This document shows positions 1 through 7,647 of a DNA stretch of 64,000 nt, one piece after another (the stretch's first letter is position 1; the number at the start of each line of letters is the position of its first letter). The DNA comes from JANMJD01 sp963828405. Its GTDB lineage: Bacteria > Actinomycetota > Acidimicrobiia > Acidimicrobiales > Ilumatobacteraceae. The stretch spans positions 1 to 64,000 of the forward strand of contig CAWHEG010000027.1 in the NCBI GenBank assembly GCA_963828405.1, written 5' to 3'. The notes under the pieces are model-generated. The model did not search any database, was not told the origin of the DNA, and saw only the letters and a program-made list of their open reading frames with translations. Made by a program: the position numbers and the translations under genes.

Positions 1-419
1 ACCCTAGACCTAGCGAGCTGGGTGCGACCTGGCTGTTGTGCCTACGGCATCCAACGAACGCGCGGGTGCTCTGCCGAGGAGTGAACGACGGCGGGATCGG
101 GTACGGTGAGGAGAGGTTCATCGTCAGTTGCGCCGTAGCGGGAGTCGGTCTGTCGAGTCAGATCAGACCAGGCAAGTAGAAGAGACCAGGCAAGAGAAAA
201 CATCACACGATCCGCCTGTGGACACCACCACCCACAAGTAAGTTCGGTCGGAGGTCGGCAGGGGCCCACGCACCCAGGTGGATCGGCTACGGTCAAGCGC
301 TTGTTTAGGCGCATGCACGGCAAGACGCTCAGGGCCCATGGGTTCGGAGATCGCACGTACAGTAGCGAGAGGCGGGAGATGCATCGATCGGGTTCTACCT
401 CGGGAACGGGTTCAGTGGC
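1..419. other. Low-GC stretch, no gene recognised
   Basis: No convincing coding region is seen on either strand; the open frames here are short and resemble no family I recognise. Base composition is clearly lower in GC than the region after about 3.4 kb and matches the ATPase gene that follows. A short tandem duplication of AGACCAGGCAAG lies around positions 165-196. This may be the upstream part of an acquired segment. Confidence 0.4.
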
Positions 420-1913
420 ATGAGACATCAGAGCGGACGCACGGTGCCTTCATTCGATCAGCTTACGTTCGGCAAGTCTGGAGCGGAGAACGAGGGACTC
501 TCGGACCCTGCGCTATTGATTGATGGATTCTTTGACGCGCAAGATGGAGCGAAGCGAATCCTTCAAGGTGACGATTTCCTCGTGCTTGGATACAAGGGGT
601 CGGGTAAGTCGGCGATCGCTCAGCACCTGAGTCTTCTTGCTAATTCTGATTCTTCGCTCTTCGTCAAGACCGTCTATCTATCCGACGTTCCCTACGAGGA
701 ATTCGCCCGGATTGAAATTGAAGGAGTCGATGCGTCTGCCCGATTTCCGGCCATATGGACGTGGATTCTTCAACTTTATCTACTGGAGTCGCTAGCTTCC
801 GATCCTGGCTATGAGAAGTCTGCGACCAAGGACTTCCGAAGCCTAGTCTCGCGACTTAGAAAGGCTGGATTTATTCCGTCGACTACCGTACCTATTCAGT
901 TTGGCAAGACGAAACTTACGTCCTTCAGTTTCGGTGTCAAAGGCCTTGCGACGGCGAGTGTGAGTGACAAAGACGCCCCAAGAAACTTTACGTTGGGCCC
1001 GGTTGTGGAGCGGATTCATTCAATAGTTCTCAGTTCATCGTCGCCGAGTGATCATTTACTAGTGATTGACGGGCTCGATGACGTACTACTGGGAGATCAG
1101 TCGCAAGCCCAAGCACTAGCCTCGCTTGTTCTGGCCGTAGCGCGGATGAATCGACGATTTAGTGCTGCGGCAGCGCCATGCAAAGTTGTGCTTCTATGCC
1201 GAACAGACATCTTCGACAGTCTCCCACTCCCGAACAGCAACAAACTACGCCAAGATTCAGCAATTGTGCTTGATTGGTATCAGGATGCGAGAATGCCTGA
1301 GCGCAGTGACCTCGTACGGATGGTGAATGTGAAGGCGACGGTGCACATACGAGAGGCCGAGATTCGTGACGTCTTCCGAGAGTATCTTCCCGAAGAGTAC
1401 AGAGGCAGAAAGATCATTCCTGCGCTCCTAGACCTGACCAGACATACACCCCGAGATATCCTGTGCTTGCTGAGATACATTCAGGAAGCTGCGCCATTTC
1501 AGCGGCAGGTATCTCAAGCGAGTATCGCTCAAGCGGCGAAAAACTACTCGATCAACTACTTTCTTCCGGAAATAAAGAATGAGCTCCAGGGATTCTTAAC
1601 GCAGCTGCAGGTGACGAGAGGTATGGAACTCCTCACTGCGTTCGGGCGAGGCGAATTTTTCGTCGCTGATGTGCGGCACAATGCTCAAAATGATCGTCGA
1701 TTTGCCGACTTTGACATCGAGTCGCTGCTTGAGCGTCTGTTTGAATGTAGCGCCATTGGCAATGTTCGGCCAATAGATGGAGGACGGCGATTCTTCACGT
1801 TCAAATATAGAAACCAAAGCGCTTCAATCAACATGGGGGAGAAGGTGCGCGTCCACCAAGGCCTCTGGAGAGGTCTTGGACTCTCATGGGATCGAACCAA
1901 TCTAGACGACTAG
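420..1913 (+). CDS. P-loop ATPase, Sll1717-like family
   Basis: A 497-residue protein with a Walker A motif GYKGSGKSA near residue 60 and a Walker B-like strand LLVIDGLDD near residue 218. The N-terminus (FDQLTFGKSGAENE, then DGFFDAQDGAKRIL) has the layout of the P-loop ATPase family named after cyanobacterial Sll1717: a short acidic leader, the P-loop domain, then a helical C-terminal region. Such ATPases occur in mobile and defence-rich regions, but their activity is not established. The ATG at 420 is the first in frame; no clear ribosome binding site is visible. Codon use is much less GC-rich than in later genes, which suggests horizontal acquisition. It converges on the DUF4062/TIR-like gene 106 bp away, so the two are not an operon. 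Confidence 0.75.
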   Translation: MRHQSGRTVPSFDQLTFGKSGAENEGLSDPALLIDGFFDAQDGAKRILQGDDFLVLGYKGSGKSAIAQHLSLLANSDSSLFVKTVYLSDVPYEEFARIEIEGVDASARFPAIWTWILQLYLLESLASDPGYEKSATKDFRSLVSRLRKAGFIPSTTVPIQFGKTKLTSFSFGVKGLATASVSDKDAPRNFTLGPVVERIHSIVLSSSSPSDHLLVIDGLDDVLLGDQSQAQALASLVLAVARMNRRFSAAAAPCKVVLLCRTDIFDSLPLPNSNKLRQDSAIVLDWYQDARMPERSDLVRMVNVKATVHIREAEIRDVFREYLPEEYRGRKIIPALLDLTRHTPRDILCLLRYIQEAAPFQRQVSQASIAQAAKNYSINYFLPEIKNELQGFLTQLQVTRGMELLTAFGRGEFFVADVRHNAQNDRRFADFDIESLLERLFECSAIGNVRPIDGGRRFFTFKYRNQSASINMGEKVRVHQGLWRGLGLSWDRTNLDD

Positions 1914-2019
1914 CCAGCTCCTGGGATCATTTGGTCTGACGAGCTTTCGGCTGCTAGAGGGAAGCTGCCAGGGTATCGGTTCGCCAGCTTATCGCGCAAT
2001 CGTGCGATGGCGAGGTTTG

Positions 2020-2874
2020 CTAGGAGACGACAACTGTCTGGCGATCCTCATGCGGTGTTTCCCCCTCACTCCATCTGAGATGGACAGTCCACTCGTTTGA
2101 TACTCCGATGTGCATGGCTACTCTAAATAGAGCAAAGTCACCTGAGCTAATCGATTCAACGCGAGTCGACGACAATACCTCCGGAGCCACACCGTAGTCG
2201 CTCGACTCGATCAAGATCTGCACATCCCGTGCAGCGTCCGGCCCGCGATTGCTTACCCGAATGTAATCTGCACCACGTTTGCCCGGTTCGTTATCGAACG
2301 TTACCTTCAGGTCTGCCCCCAGGCGCCGAATCGGCGTCCCTTCAGCGTTTGATTTATCGACTGCTCGTAGGAGGCGCAGATCGTGTTCCAACGCCGTCCG
2401 GACCTTGGAAGCGAGATCCTGAAACGACGAGTATGATCCGAGCAAGCCACCCTCCTGAAGCCGCTCTCTATAGGCGGCCAATCGGGAGAGTTCGGTTGGA
2501 TCTATCTGGCATCGGTCAATTGCCATGCCAGAGAAGTAGACGTGAACTCTAGCTCCCCGGTCTCTGGCCCGCTCGATCTCCTCCGCGGTACCCGACTGTG
2601 CTCGATCGGTCGTGACGCCGAGGCGCGAATGAAACAACGCGACAACGACATCGGATTGATCGACGAGCTGGTGGTTGATGACGCTCTGGCCATCGCCTTC
2701 CATCTCCGGAATAGCATCCGTCTCCCACCTCAACGGGAGAAACACGACGCTCTCGGATCGGGAGCGGTCCTGGTTCCACTTCGCGAGAACAGCCTCCACG
2801 CAGTCTCGGCCATCGAGCGTGTCTCCTGGTGACGCTATCATGACGTTGAAGACTTCAGCTGTGAACCCCACCAT
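2020..2874 (-). CDS. DUF4062/TIR-like domain protein
   Basis: A 284-residue protein when started at the ATG at 2874; an upstream in-frame extension to 3009 has no family similarity. Residues 1-150 carry the DUF4062-type signature: FNVMIASPGD at the N-terminus, LPLRWETDAIPEM, a QSVINHQLVDQSDVVVALF strand, RLGV, then SGTAEEIERA with a glutamate placed as in TIR-like NADases, and VYFSG. The last ~100 residues look like a beta-rich domain (ADYIRVSNRGPDAARDVQI). DUF4062 is related to TIR and nucleoside deoxyribosyltransferase folds and is often found in antiphage systems, so a nucleotide-consuming effector is possible, but catalysis is inference. Composition is lower in GC than the core, like the convergent ATPase gene. 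Confidence 0.65.
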   Translation of the reverse strand: MVGFTAEVFNVMIASPGDTLDGRDCVEAVLAKWNQDRSRSESVVFLPLRWETDAIPEMEGDGQSVINHQLVDQSDVVVALFHSRLGVTTDRAQSGTAEEIERARDRGARVHVYFSGMAIDRCQIDPTELSRLAAYRERLQEGGLLGSYSSFQDLASKVRTALEHDLRLLRAVDKSNAEGTPIRRLGADLKVTFDNEPGKRGADYIRVSNRGPDAARDVQILIESSDYGVAPEVLSSTRVESISSGDFALFRVAMHIGVSNEWTVHLRWSEGETPHEDRQTVVVS

Positions 2875-3463
2875 CGTTGAGCATAACAGTGTGTCACTTC
2901 GCGACCGAATTGTGGTCAACTTTGGACGGCCGGGCGTCCCTGCCTTCAACGGGTCGGTGAGCCGTTTGGGGCGGGCCGACGACCCACTGGAGATCGTCCA
3001 ATCCCGCATGACTACCTGTGAAGGCAGTCTGCCCGACGACCATGGAATGCTAGTGGCGGCTACCAGAACGATGCGGAGTGGTGCGAGTAGGTGGCGAAGG
3101 GGACAACCCGCTGAGGTGGACTTCGCGCACCCAACCAGGCGAATTGCTCAGTAGCCACTCAGATTGACCACGGAGTCGATCGCGGCGTACCGCGACGCGT
3201 CGAAGAACACGCTTCAGGATCGGAGTTTGCCCGCACGGGTGATAGTGCGACCCAAGATAGGTGGGCAGCTTGTTGTCGACGGCGATGTACCATCCTCCTC
3301 TCGGGCTCAATCTCCTGCTTCCCGTCGGTGGGCAGGGCCATCAGTGTTGACCGAGACACGTTCGTCCCGCTGGCGGACGCCTGCCGTAACGAGGCGCGGC
3401 GTGCTGCCCTTTGCAGCACTGGCGCGGACGGCTTCACCGGAGCAGCGCCGACGCCAGTCCGGC
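2875..3463. other. Gene-free junction between low-GC and high-GC DNA
   Basis: About 590 bp without a gene I can support. Base composition changes from the low-GC segment to the high-GC host level within this stretch, so it probably contains the boundary of the acquired segment. Short open frames on both strands lack family similarity, and no integrase, tRNA end or clear attachment repeat was recognised. Confidence 0.4.
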
Positions 3464-3823
3464 CTACGCCGGCTTTGCCCAGACGTGGGCGCCACCCCAG
3501 TCGATCGCCACGACCGGCTCGTCACCGATGACCCAGGCGTCGTGGCCGGATTCGAGCCAGCTCACCTCTCCTGGTCCGACCTCGAACTCGGCGCCGCCGG
3601 CCATCTGCACGCCGATCCGCCCCGAGATGCTGTATTGGAAGTGGGGTGCCTCGCACAGTTCGGTGTTGACGAGCGGCTTCACATGCTCGCTCCAACGCCA
3701 ACCCGGTTGCAGGGTCATCCGCATCACCTGGCCGCCCCCGATCGTGATGATCTCCGCTCGACCGAGCGGCATGTCGCGTACCTCATCAGGAGCATCGAAG
3801 CTCATGTGCTCTGCATTGGCCAT
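3464..3823 (-). CDS. Cupin-domain protein
   Basis: A 119-residue single-domain cupin. The start is set by the ATG at 3823, preceded by a strong GGAGG. The fold is read from the spaced beta-strand pattern: GGGQVMRMTLQPGWRWSEH, then TELCEAPHFQYSISGRIGV, and the second motif EFEVGPGEVSWLESGHDAWV. Glycines and histidines of both cupin motifs are partly kept, so metal binding is possible but the substrate is unknown. It lies 53 bp downstream of the glycosyltransferase at 3877-4992 on the same strand and is probably the last gene of that operon. Confidence 0.75.
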   Translation of the reverse strand: MANAEHMSFDAPDEVRDMPLGRAEIITIGGGQVMRMTLQPGWRWSEHVKPLVNTELCEAPHFQYSISGRIGVQMAGGAEFEVGPGEVSWLESGHDAWVIGDEPVVAIDWGGAHVWAKPA

Positions 3824-3876
3824 CGTGGACCTCCTCGTGGCTGAAACCTCCATTGACGCGCCGCCCGCCCCGGATG

Positions 3877-4992
3877 TCAAGGAATCGACGCAGCGACGCA
3901 GAGGATCTGATCTCGCATGAGCGCCGCGTCGAACAGCGTCTCGGCTCGGTGACGGGCGGCTGCCCCGAGCCGCTCACGCAAGGCCGGGTCGGTGCACAGG
4001 CGTTCCACGGCGAGCGCCAGCCCCGCCGGGTCTTCGGGCTCGACGAGCAGCCCGGCGTCGCCGAGTTGGTCGGGGATGCCCCCCACTCGCGTGCCGACGA
4101 CGGCCTTGCCCAGGGCCATCGCCTCGAGCGTGACCAGCGGGAACGGGTCCTGCCGGCTCGGCACGACCACGATGTCGGCGGCCGAGATCCACGAGAGCGG
4201 GTCGGTTCGCTCACCGACGAACCTCACCGCCTCGCTCCGATCGACTGGCGGCAGCGATTTCACCGAGCCGACCCAGGTGAACGTCACATCGAGGTCGGGC
4301 GAGTTACGCCCGAGGATCCTCGCCGCCTCGACGAGGATGTCGGCGCCCTTACGGTGATCGGCGGTCCCGCAGGCCACGACGTTGAGGCCGGCGGGCAGCA
4401 GACCGGCCTGGCGTTCGGCGGGCAGCCCGGCAAGGTTGGGGCGGCTGAGGACCACGTGGATCCCGGTCTGGTCGACCGGGCAATGGGCGGCCACGGCGGC
4501 GGCGACGGGCTCGGAGCAGGCGACGACCGTGAGCCGGTCGTCGGCCCAGTCGATCGGGTACCGGGCGAGCGAGTCGACGAGCAGCGGGCCGAGTTCGTGG
4601 AGGTGCAGGACGACGGGGATGCCCAGCTCGAGCGCGACCGGCACGTAGCAGGCCGAGAGCGCGGTGTTGGCCCACACCAGATCGGGGCGGGCGGCCCTGA
4701 GCACGCGTCGTGCGGCCCAGCCCTCCAGCGAGATCGCCATCCGGCGGGTACGCCGGAACCGCCGCAGCACGACCCGAACCCGTGAGCAGGGCTCCGAGCG
4801 GGTGTGGCCGGCCTGGCCGCTCAGCTCGGCCTCGAGTGGGCCACCCCAGCGGTTCACCAGGGTGGTCTCGGCGCCCGAGTCACGAAACGCCCGCAGCACC
4901 TCGACGGCGACCTTCGGCGCGCCGGTCATCGACGCCTCGTGCGACACCACGAGAACCCGCCGGGCGGCGTGAGGCCGTCCCGACATCGTCAT
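3877..4992 (-). CDS. Glycosyltransferase family 4
   Basis: A 371-residue GT-B glycosyltransferase that would transfer a sugar from a nucleotide donor to a glycan or lipid acceptor in the cytoplasm. The N-terminal Rossmann domain begins RRVLVVSHEASMTGAPKVA, and the C-terminal donor-binding domain has PSRQDPFPLVTLEAMALGK, the E-x7-E type motif of GT4. The start at 4992 forms an ATGA overlap with the stop of the upstream reductase gene, so the two are translationally coupled; ATG 4986 is an alternative. The stretch coding for RRVLVVSHEA (about 4941-4975) resembles two orphan pieces upstream near 5670 and 7650, remnants of related genes. Confidence 0.85.
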   Translation of the reverse strand: MTMSGRPHAARRVLVVSHEASMTGAPKVAVEVLRAFRDSGAETTLVNRWGGPLEAELSGQAGHTRSEPCSRVRVVLRRFRRTRRMAISLEGWAARRVLRAARPDLVWANTALSACYVPVALELGIPVVLHLHELGPLLVDSLARYPIDWADDRLTVVACSEPVAAAVAAHCPVDQTGIHVVLSRPNLAGLPAERQAGLLPAGLNVVACGTADHRKGADILVEAARILGRNSPDLDVTFTWVGSVKSLPPVDRSEAVRFVGERTDPLSWISAADIVVVPSRQDPFPLVTLEAMALGKAVVGTRVGGIPDQLGDAGLLVEPEDPAGLALAVERLCTDPALRERLGAAARHRAETLFDAALMRDQILCVAASIP

Positions 4993-5630
4993 CGGGTGAA
5001 CGTGAGGTGGGTGACACCGCTGGGCGTCGTGACTGCCTCCACGTCGTACTGCTGCTCCAACGCCTCCAGGCCGTCCCACAGCCGAACACCGCGGCCGAGC
5101 AGGATGGGCACCTGCACGACGTGCAGGTGGTCGACGAGACCGGCGGCGAGGAAGGCGCGCATCATCGTCGGGCCGCCGCCGATGCGGACGTCCTGACCGG
5201 CGGCCGCGTCCCGCGCCACCTCGAGGGCAGCCGCCGGCGCGGCGTCGAGGAAGTGGAACGTCGTGCCACCCTCCATCTCCAGCGACGGGCGCGCACGGTG
5301 GGTCAGGACGTAGGTCGGCGTGTGGAACGGCGGGTTGTCACCCCACCACCCGCGCCACTCCGGGTCGTCCTGCCAGCCCGGAGGGCCGAACTTGCCGGCG
5401 CCCATGATCTCCGCACCGATCCCGGGTCCGTGCCGATCGGCCAGCGCGTGATCGACACCCTCGGTGCCGCCCGGCGTGCCGAGGACTTCGCGGTGGGCGA
5501 AGCGAGTGGCCAGCAGCCACTCGTGGAGCCGGTGCCCGGCGTGGCCGAACGGCGTGTCGAGGGCCTGCCCCTCGCCGGTGGCGAACCCGTCGAGCGAGAT
5601 CGAGAAGTTGTGGATGCGGACGCGCGACAT
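4989..5630 (-). CDS. Dihydrofolate reductase/RibD C-terminal family protein
   Basis: A 213-residue protein of the RibD C-terminal/DHFR-like family. Typical blocks are MSRVRIHNFSISLDGFATG at the N-terminus, VLTHRARP in the middle, VRIGGGPTMMRAFLAAGLVD, and VPILLGRGVRLWDGL near the C-terminus, where family members bind NAD(P)H. The substrate cannot be predicted; most actinobacterial relatives are orphan reductases. The ATG at 5630 follows a GAGGGAG ribosome binding site. The reading frame stays open upstream to 5708 only because it runs into a relic glycosyltransferase 5' end (MVARWVLVASHEA), which I do not count as part of this gene. Its stop overlaps the start of the glycosyltransferase gene. 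Confidence 0.8.
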   Translation of the reverse strand: MSRVRIHNFSISLDGFATGEGQALDTPFGHAGHRLHEWLLATRFAHREVLGTPGGTEGVDHALADRHGPGIGAEIMGAGKFGPPGWQDDPEWRGWWGDNPPFHTPTYVLTHRARPSLEMEGGTTFHFLDAAPAAALEVARDAAAGQDVRIGGGPTMMRAFLAAGLVDHLHVVQVPILLGRGVRLWDGLEALEQQYDVEAVTTPSGVTHLTFTR

Positions 5631-5669
5631 GGCGGCTCCCTCGGGTGGTGGTGGTTGGTCGGACTGGGG

Positions 5670-5736
5670 CGCCTCGTGCGACGCCACGAGCACCCACCGG
5701 GCGACCATACTTCGAGTATGTCAGCGGTGGTGCGGG
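5670..5736. repeat. Relic of head-to-head glycosyltransferase starts, copy A
   Basis: This ~65-bp stretch closely matches 7648-7712. On the minus strand it encodes the first ~13 residues of a glycosyltransferase (MVARWVLVASHEA), and on the plus strand the first few codons of another (MSAVV). The two ATG codons are arms of a perfect inverted repeat, CATACT-TCG-AGTATG, at 5706-5720. The plus-strand gene is interrupted after TGGTGCGGG at 5728-5736, where a toxin-antitoxin module begins; its continuation resumes at 6301. Confidence 0.6.
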
Positions 5737-5797
5737 CGTCGATCGACGCATCCCTCGGTGTTGCATGACACCTACCCTGACAGTTTCGCGATACGAT

Positions 5798-5935
5798 ATG
5801 TTTGTGGTGGAGATCTACCGGTCGGCTCACAAACATGGGGTCAGTGACCGCGACATCGAACACGCCGTCACCTATGCGATGGTCGCGGCGGAAGATGACG
5901 ATGGCAAGGTCCTGTATTTGGGTGCCGCGAGATAG
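5798..5935 (+). CDS. Small toxin-like protein, probably truncated
   Basis: A 45-residue protein, MFVVEIYRSAHKHGVSDRDI followed by EHAVTYAMVAAEDDDGKVLY and LGAAR. The pattern (K/R)HGVSD-DI-HA, then a D-rich turn and VLYLG, resembles small actinobacterial toxins encoded just before an RHH antitoxin. Family members I recall continue about 30-40 residues past the LG, so this copy may be cut short. TACGAT at 5792-5797 could be a -10 element; six bases later lies an in-frame GTG at 5804, so a leaderless start there is an alternative to ATG 5798. The RHH antitoxin gene follows after 9 bp. Confidence 0.5.
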   Translation: MFVVEIYRSAHKHGVSDRDIEHAVTYAMVAAEDDDGKVLYLGAAR

Positions 5936-5944
5936 GAGGCACCG

Positions 5945-6223
5945 ATGACTGACAAGAAGTCCTACGGACGAACCAAGGCGGGGGTCGAACTCACCGACGA
6001 CGTACTCGACCGCTTGGCTCACGAGGCCGAAGCAGGTCTCGATCTGGCCGTGCTTCGGCGTCGCCCGGGCCGGCCCTTGATGGGGTCAGGACCCGCCGAC
6101 ACCCTGCCGGTGCGGCTCGATCCCGAGCTTCGCCGGGCCGTCGACGAACGCGCCGCTGTCGATCACACCACCGCCTCGGACGTCGTGCGCGAAGCGCTAC
6201 GCCACTACCTCAAGGCCGGCTGA
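5945..6223 (+). CDS. Ribbon-helix-helix antitoxin
   Basis: A 92-residue RHH (CopG/MetJ fold) protein. The C-terminal half holds the DNA-binding unit: DTLPVRLDPELRRAVDERAA (strand and first helix), then TTASDVVREALRHYLKAG (second helix). The N-terminal half, with SYGRTKAGVELTDDVLDRLA and a basic PGRP patch, probably contacts the toxin. It follows the small toxin gene by 9 bp with a good AGGAGG site before ATG 5945. Such antitoxins normally repress their own operon. The first ~45 bp of this gene are found again, as a scar, at about 6384-6432. Confidence 0.75.
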   Translation: MTDKKSYGRTKAGVELTDDVLDRLAHEAEAGLDLAVLRRRPGRPLMGSGPADTLPVRLDPELRRAVDERAAVDHTTASDVVREALRHYLKAG

Positions 6224-6300
6224 ACGCCGCCTCGGCTGCCGCAGCCTGCAGGACCCCGCCGAGGGTGAGCCCGCGGGTACCGGTCGAGCGATGGTGCGGG

Positions 6301-6432
6301 GCCGGACCGTCGCCGTGCTCAAGAGCTGGGGAGTACGGCCCACGACATCACCGCCCCGACGGTCGACTGCCCTACCGGGTGGACCGACGACTGACCAGAA
6401 GTCCTACGGACGAACCAAGGCGGGGGTCGATC
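6301..6432 (+). pseudogene. Chimeric scar: glycosyltransferase 5' end joined to antitoxin 5' end
   Basis: Positions 6301-6383 are a degraded copy of codons ~7-35 of the glycosyltransferase at 7697 (GRTVAVLKS, then the sequence for RPDGRLPYRVD), with at least one frameshift near 6330. At about 6384 it switches to a copy of the RHH antitoxin start (TDKKSYGRTKAGV region of 5945-5990), which ends near 6432. Neither part makes a protein. The glycosyltransferase part is the continuation of the start left at 5718-5736, so the intervening toxin-antitoxin segment is an insertion. Confidence 0.65.
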
Positions 6433-6451
6433 TCCGGCGAGCATGTTCGAG

Positions 6452-6772
6452 TCAACAACCGAGGGCGAACCGCAAGGCGTCGCAGAGTTCGAGAACCCGA
6501 TGCGGGCCGATCACCGTCACGAGTTCGGTCAGATTCGCCTTCGGAATGGTTGCCAAGTTGTCGAAGCTTGCCGCACACGACGTCGCCATACCATCCTCCG
6601 GCTCCAATCTGATCTCGGAGCGTAGACCTCGTACGGTGCGGGTGATCGGGGCCACGACGACCTTGCCCAAGACCTGGATCGTCTCGGGTCGCGTCAAGAC
6701 GAGCATCGGCCGACGGCCGGTTTGACCTTCCACTTCGGCCCACCAGATCTCGCCCCGCGACGGAGTCACCAC
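6452..6772 (-). CDS. mazF: MazF/PemK-type endoribonuclease toxin
   Basis: A 106-residue MazF/PemK toxin, an mRNA interferase that cleaves RNA at short sequences. Diagnostic blocks are RGEIWWAEVEGQTGRRPMLV at the N-terminus (catalytic arginine region), VVVAPITRTVRG, and FDNLATIPKANLTELV, which holds the conserved D-N motif with following residues. GTG at 6772 or 6769 is the start; the latter gives a GTGA overlap with the antitoxin stop. The gene follows its RHH antitoxin, the usual order for this family. Length is normal and nothing suggests inactivation. Confidence 0.85.
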   Translation of the reverse strand: MVTPSRGEIWWAEVEGQTGRRPMLVLTRPETIQVLGKVVVAPITRTVRGLRSEIRLEPEDGMATSCAASFDNLATIPKANLTELVTVIGPHRVLELCDALRFALGC

Positions 6773-7017
6773 GGCTCCTCGGCGATCAGACGGCGCAGAA
6801 CCTCCTCGCCTTCGGCGAGTTCTCTCGGGCTCTGGGGTAGCTCGGTGTACGACTCGATGACCTGTCGGACGTCTCTGGCCGTTCGTCGGTCCTCGAGAAA
6901 ATGCACGACTGCATACCGAGCCGCCTCGGCCCGGTTGGCGAATTCACCGTCCCTGACCAGTTCGTCCAGACCGGCAATGCACTCCTCAGGAACCCGTAGT
7001 GCTAGTTGTGTCAGCAT
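6766..7017 (-). CDS. RHH antitoxin partner of MazF
   Basis: An 83-residue ribbon-helix-helix protein. The N-terminal strand and helices (TQLALRVPEECIAGLDELVR, then FANRAEAARYAVVHFLED) form the DNA-binding domain, and the acidic C-terminus (LAEGEEVLRRLIAEEPW) would occupy the toxin surface. ATG 7017 lies just after ACAGCATGC; the region between this gene and yefM is about 130 bp and would carry divergent promoters. Its last codons overlap the mazF start, so the two are translationally coupled and probably autoregulated. Confidence 0.8.
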   Translation of the reverse strand: MLTQLALRVPEECIAGLDELVRDGEFANRAEAARYAVVHFLEDRRTARDVRQVIESYTELPQSPRELAEGEEVLRRLIAEEPW

Positions 7018-7112
7018 GCTCTACAGCATACACGAGAGAATCTCACAGAGCATCCGGGAGCTAATGCGGGGATACGGTAGCCGGCACGCTGAGCTTCGGA
7101 ATCCGGATCGAC

Positions 7113-7132
7113 TGGTACGATATGCGGTACCA
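7113..7132. promoter_or_regulatory. Probable operator and -10 element of yefM-yoeB
   Basis: A perfect inverted repeat with arms TGGTAC and GTACCA separated by 8 bp sits 16 bp before the yefM ATG. TACGAT at 7116-7121, a good -10 hexamer, is inside the repeat, so antitoxin binding would block the promoter. In E. coli, YefM-YoeB binds palindromes with a TGTACA core; the sequence here differs but has the same layout. Confidence 0.55.
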
Positions 7133-7147
7133 CTCAGGGAGGATCGT

Positions 7148-7393
7148 ATGGCCATCACCGCGAGCGAAGCCCGCAAGAACCTGTTCCCGTTGATCCAACA
7201 GGTCAACGACGACCACACCCCGATCGAGATCACCTCCAAACGCGGCGATGCGGTGCTGATCGCCATCGACGACTACCGAGCACTCGAAGAGACCGCCTAT
7301 CTCCTGCGTTCGCCGGCCAACCTTCGTCGTCTCGTCGAAAGCCTCGATCAGGCACGCTCGGGCTCCGGACTGGAGCACGAACTCGATCGATGA
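7148..7393 (+). CDS. yefM: YefM-family antitoxin
   Basis: An 81-residue Phd/YefM antitoxin. It begins MAITASEARKNLFPLIQQVN with the typical DDHTPIEITSKRGDAVLIAI block that forms the YefM fold, then DDYRALEETAYLLRSPAN and an acidic tail that wraps the toxin. ATG 7148 follows AGGGAGGAT, a clear ribosome binding site. The stop overlaps the toxin start by ATGA (7390-7393). Regulation is most likely by binding the palindrome at 7113-7132. Confidence 0.9.
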   Translation: MAITASEARKNLFPLIQQVNDDHTPIEITSKRGDAVLIAIDDYRALEETAYLLRSPANLRRLVESLDQARSGSGLEHELDR

Positions 7394-7647
7394 GGTTCGT
7401 GTTCACCCCGCACGGATGGGAGGACTACACGTTCTGGCAGTCGACCGATCGCTCCACGCTCAAGCGCATCAACCGGCTGCTCGACGACATCGCCCGTGAT
7501 CCGTTCACCGGGATCGGCAAGCCCGAGCAACTGCGCCATGCGCTCGCCGGCGCATGGTCGCGACGCATCGACGAGGAACACCGACTTGTCTATCTCGTCG
7601 AGGGCAACGACATCGTGATCCTGCAGGCCCGGTACCACTACGGCTGA
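7390..7647 (+). CDS. yoeB: YoeB-family toxin (ribosome-dependent mRNA endonuclease)
   Basis: An 85-residue YoeB toxin of the RelE superfamily, which cleaves mRNA in the ribosomal A site. It shows FTPHGWEDYTFWQSTDRSTL, LLDDIARDPFTGIGKPEQL, WSRRIDEEHRLVYLV and the C-terminal LQARYHYG, which includes the conserved arginine, histidine and tyrosines. Length is standard. It is translationally coupled to yefM by a 4-bp overlap, and the module looks intact. Confidence 0.92.
   Translation: MRFVFTPHGWEDYTFWQSTDRSTLKRINRLLDDIARDPFTGIGKPEQLRHALAGAWSRRIDEEHRLVYLVEGNDIVILQARYHYG

Larger units (their letters stand above)
5728..6300. mobile_element. Toxin-antitoxin segment inserted in a glycosyltransferase gene
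   Basis: The segment carrying the small toxin and RHH antitoxin is bounded by a 9-bp direct repeat, TGGTGCGGG, at 5728-5736 and 6292-6300. Removing the insert plus one repeat copy restores a glycosyltransferase 5' end in frame (MSAVVRGRTVAVLKS), parallel to the intact start at 7697. No transposase or terminal inverted repeat is visible, so the mechanism is unknown; the repeat may be a target-site duplication or a recombination product. Confidence 0.5.

Noticed and set aside
1..419. Small minus-strand frames at the window start as genes
   Set aside because: Low complexity, overlapping each other, and no recognisable family or ribosome binding site.
3164..3844. Plus-strand frame of 226 codons
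   Set aside because: Largely antisense to the cupin gene, which has a strong ribosome binding site and domain match; no similarity of its own.
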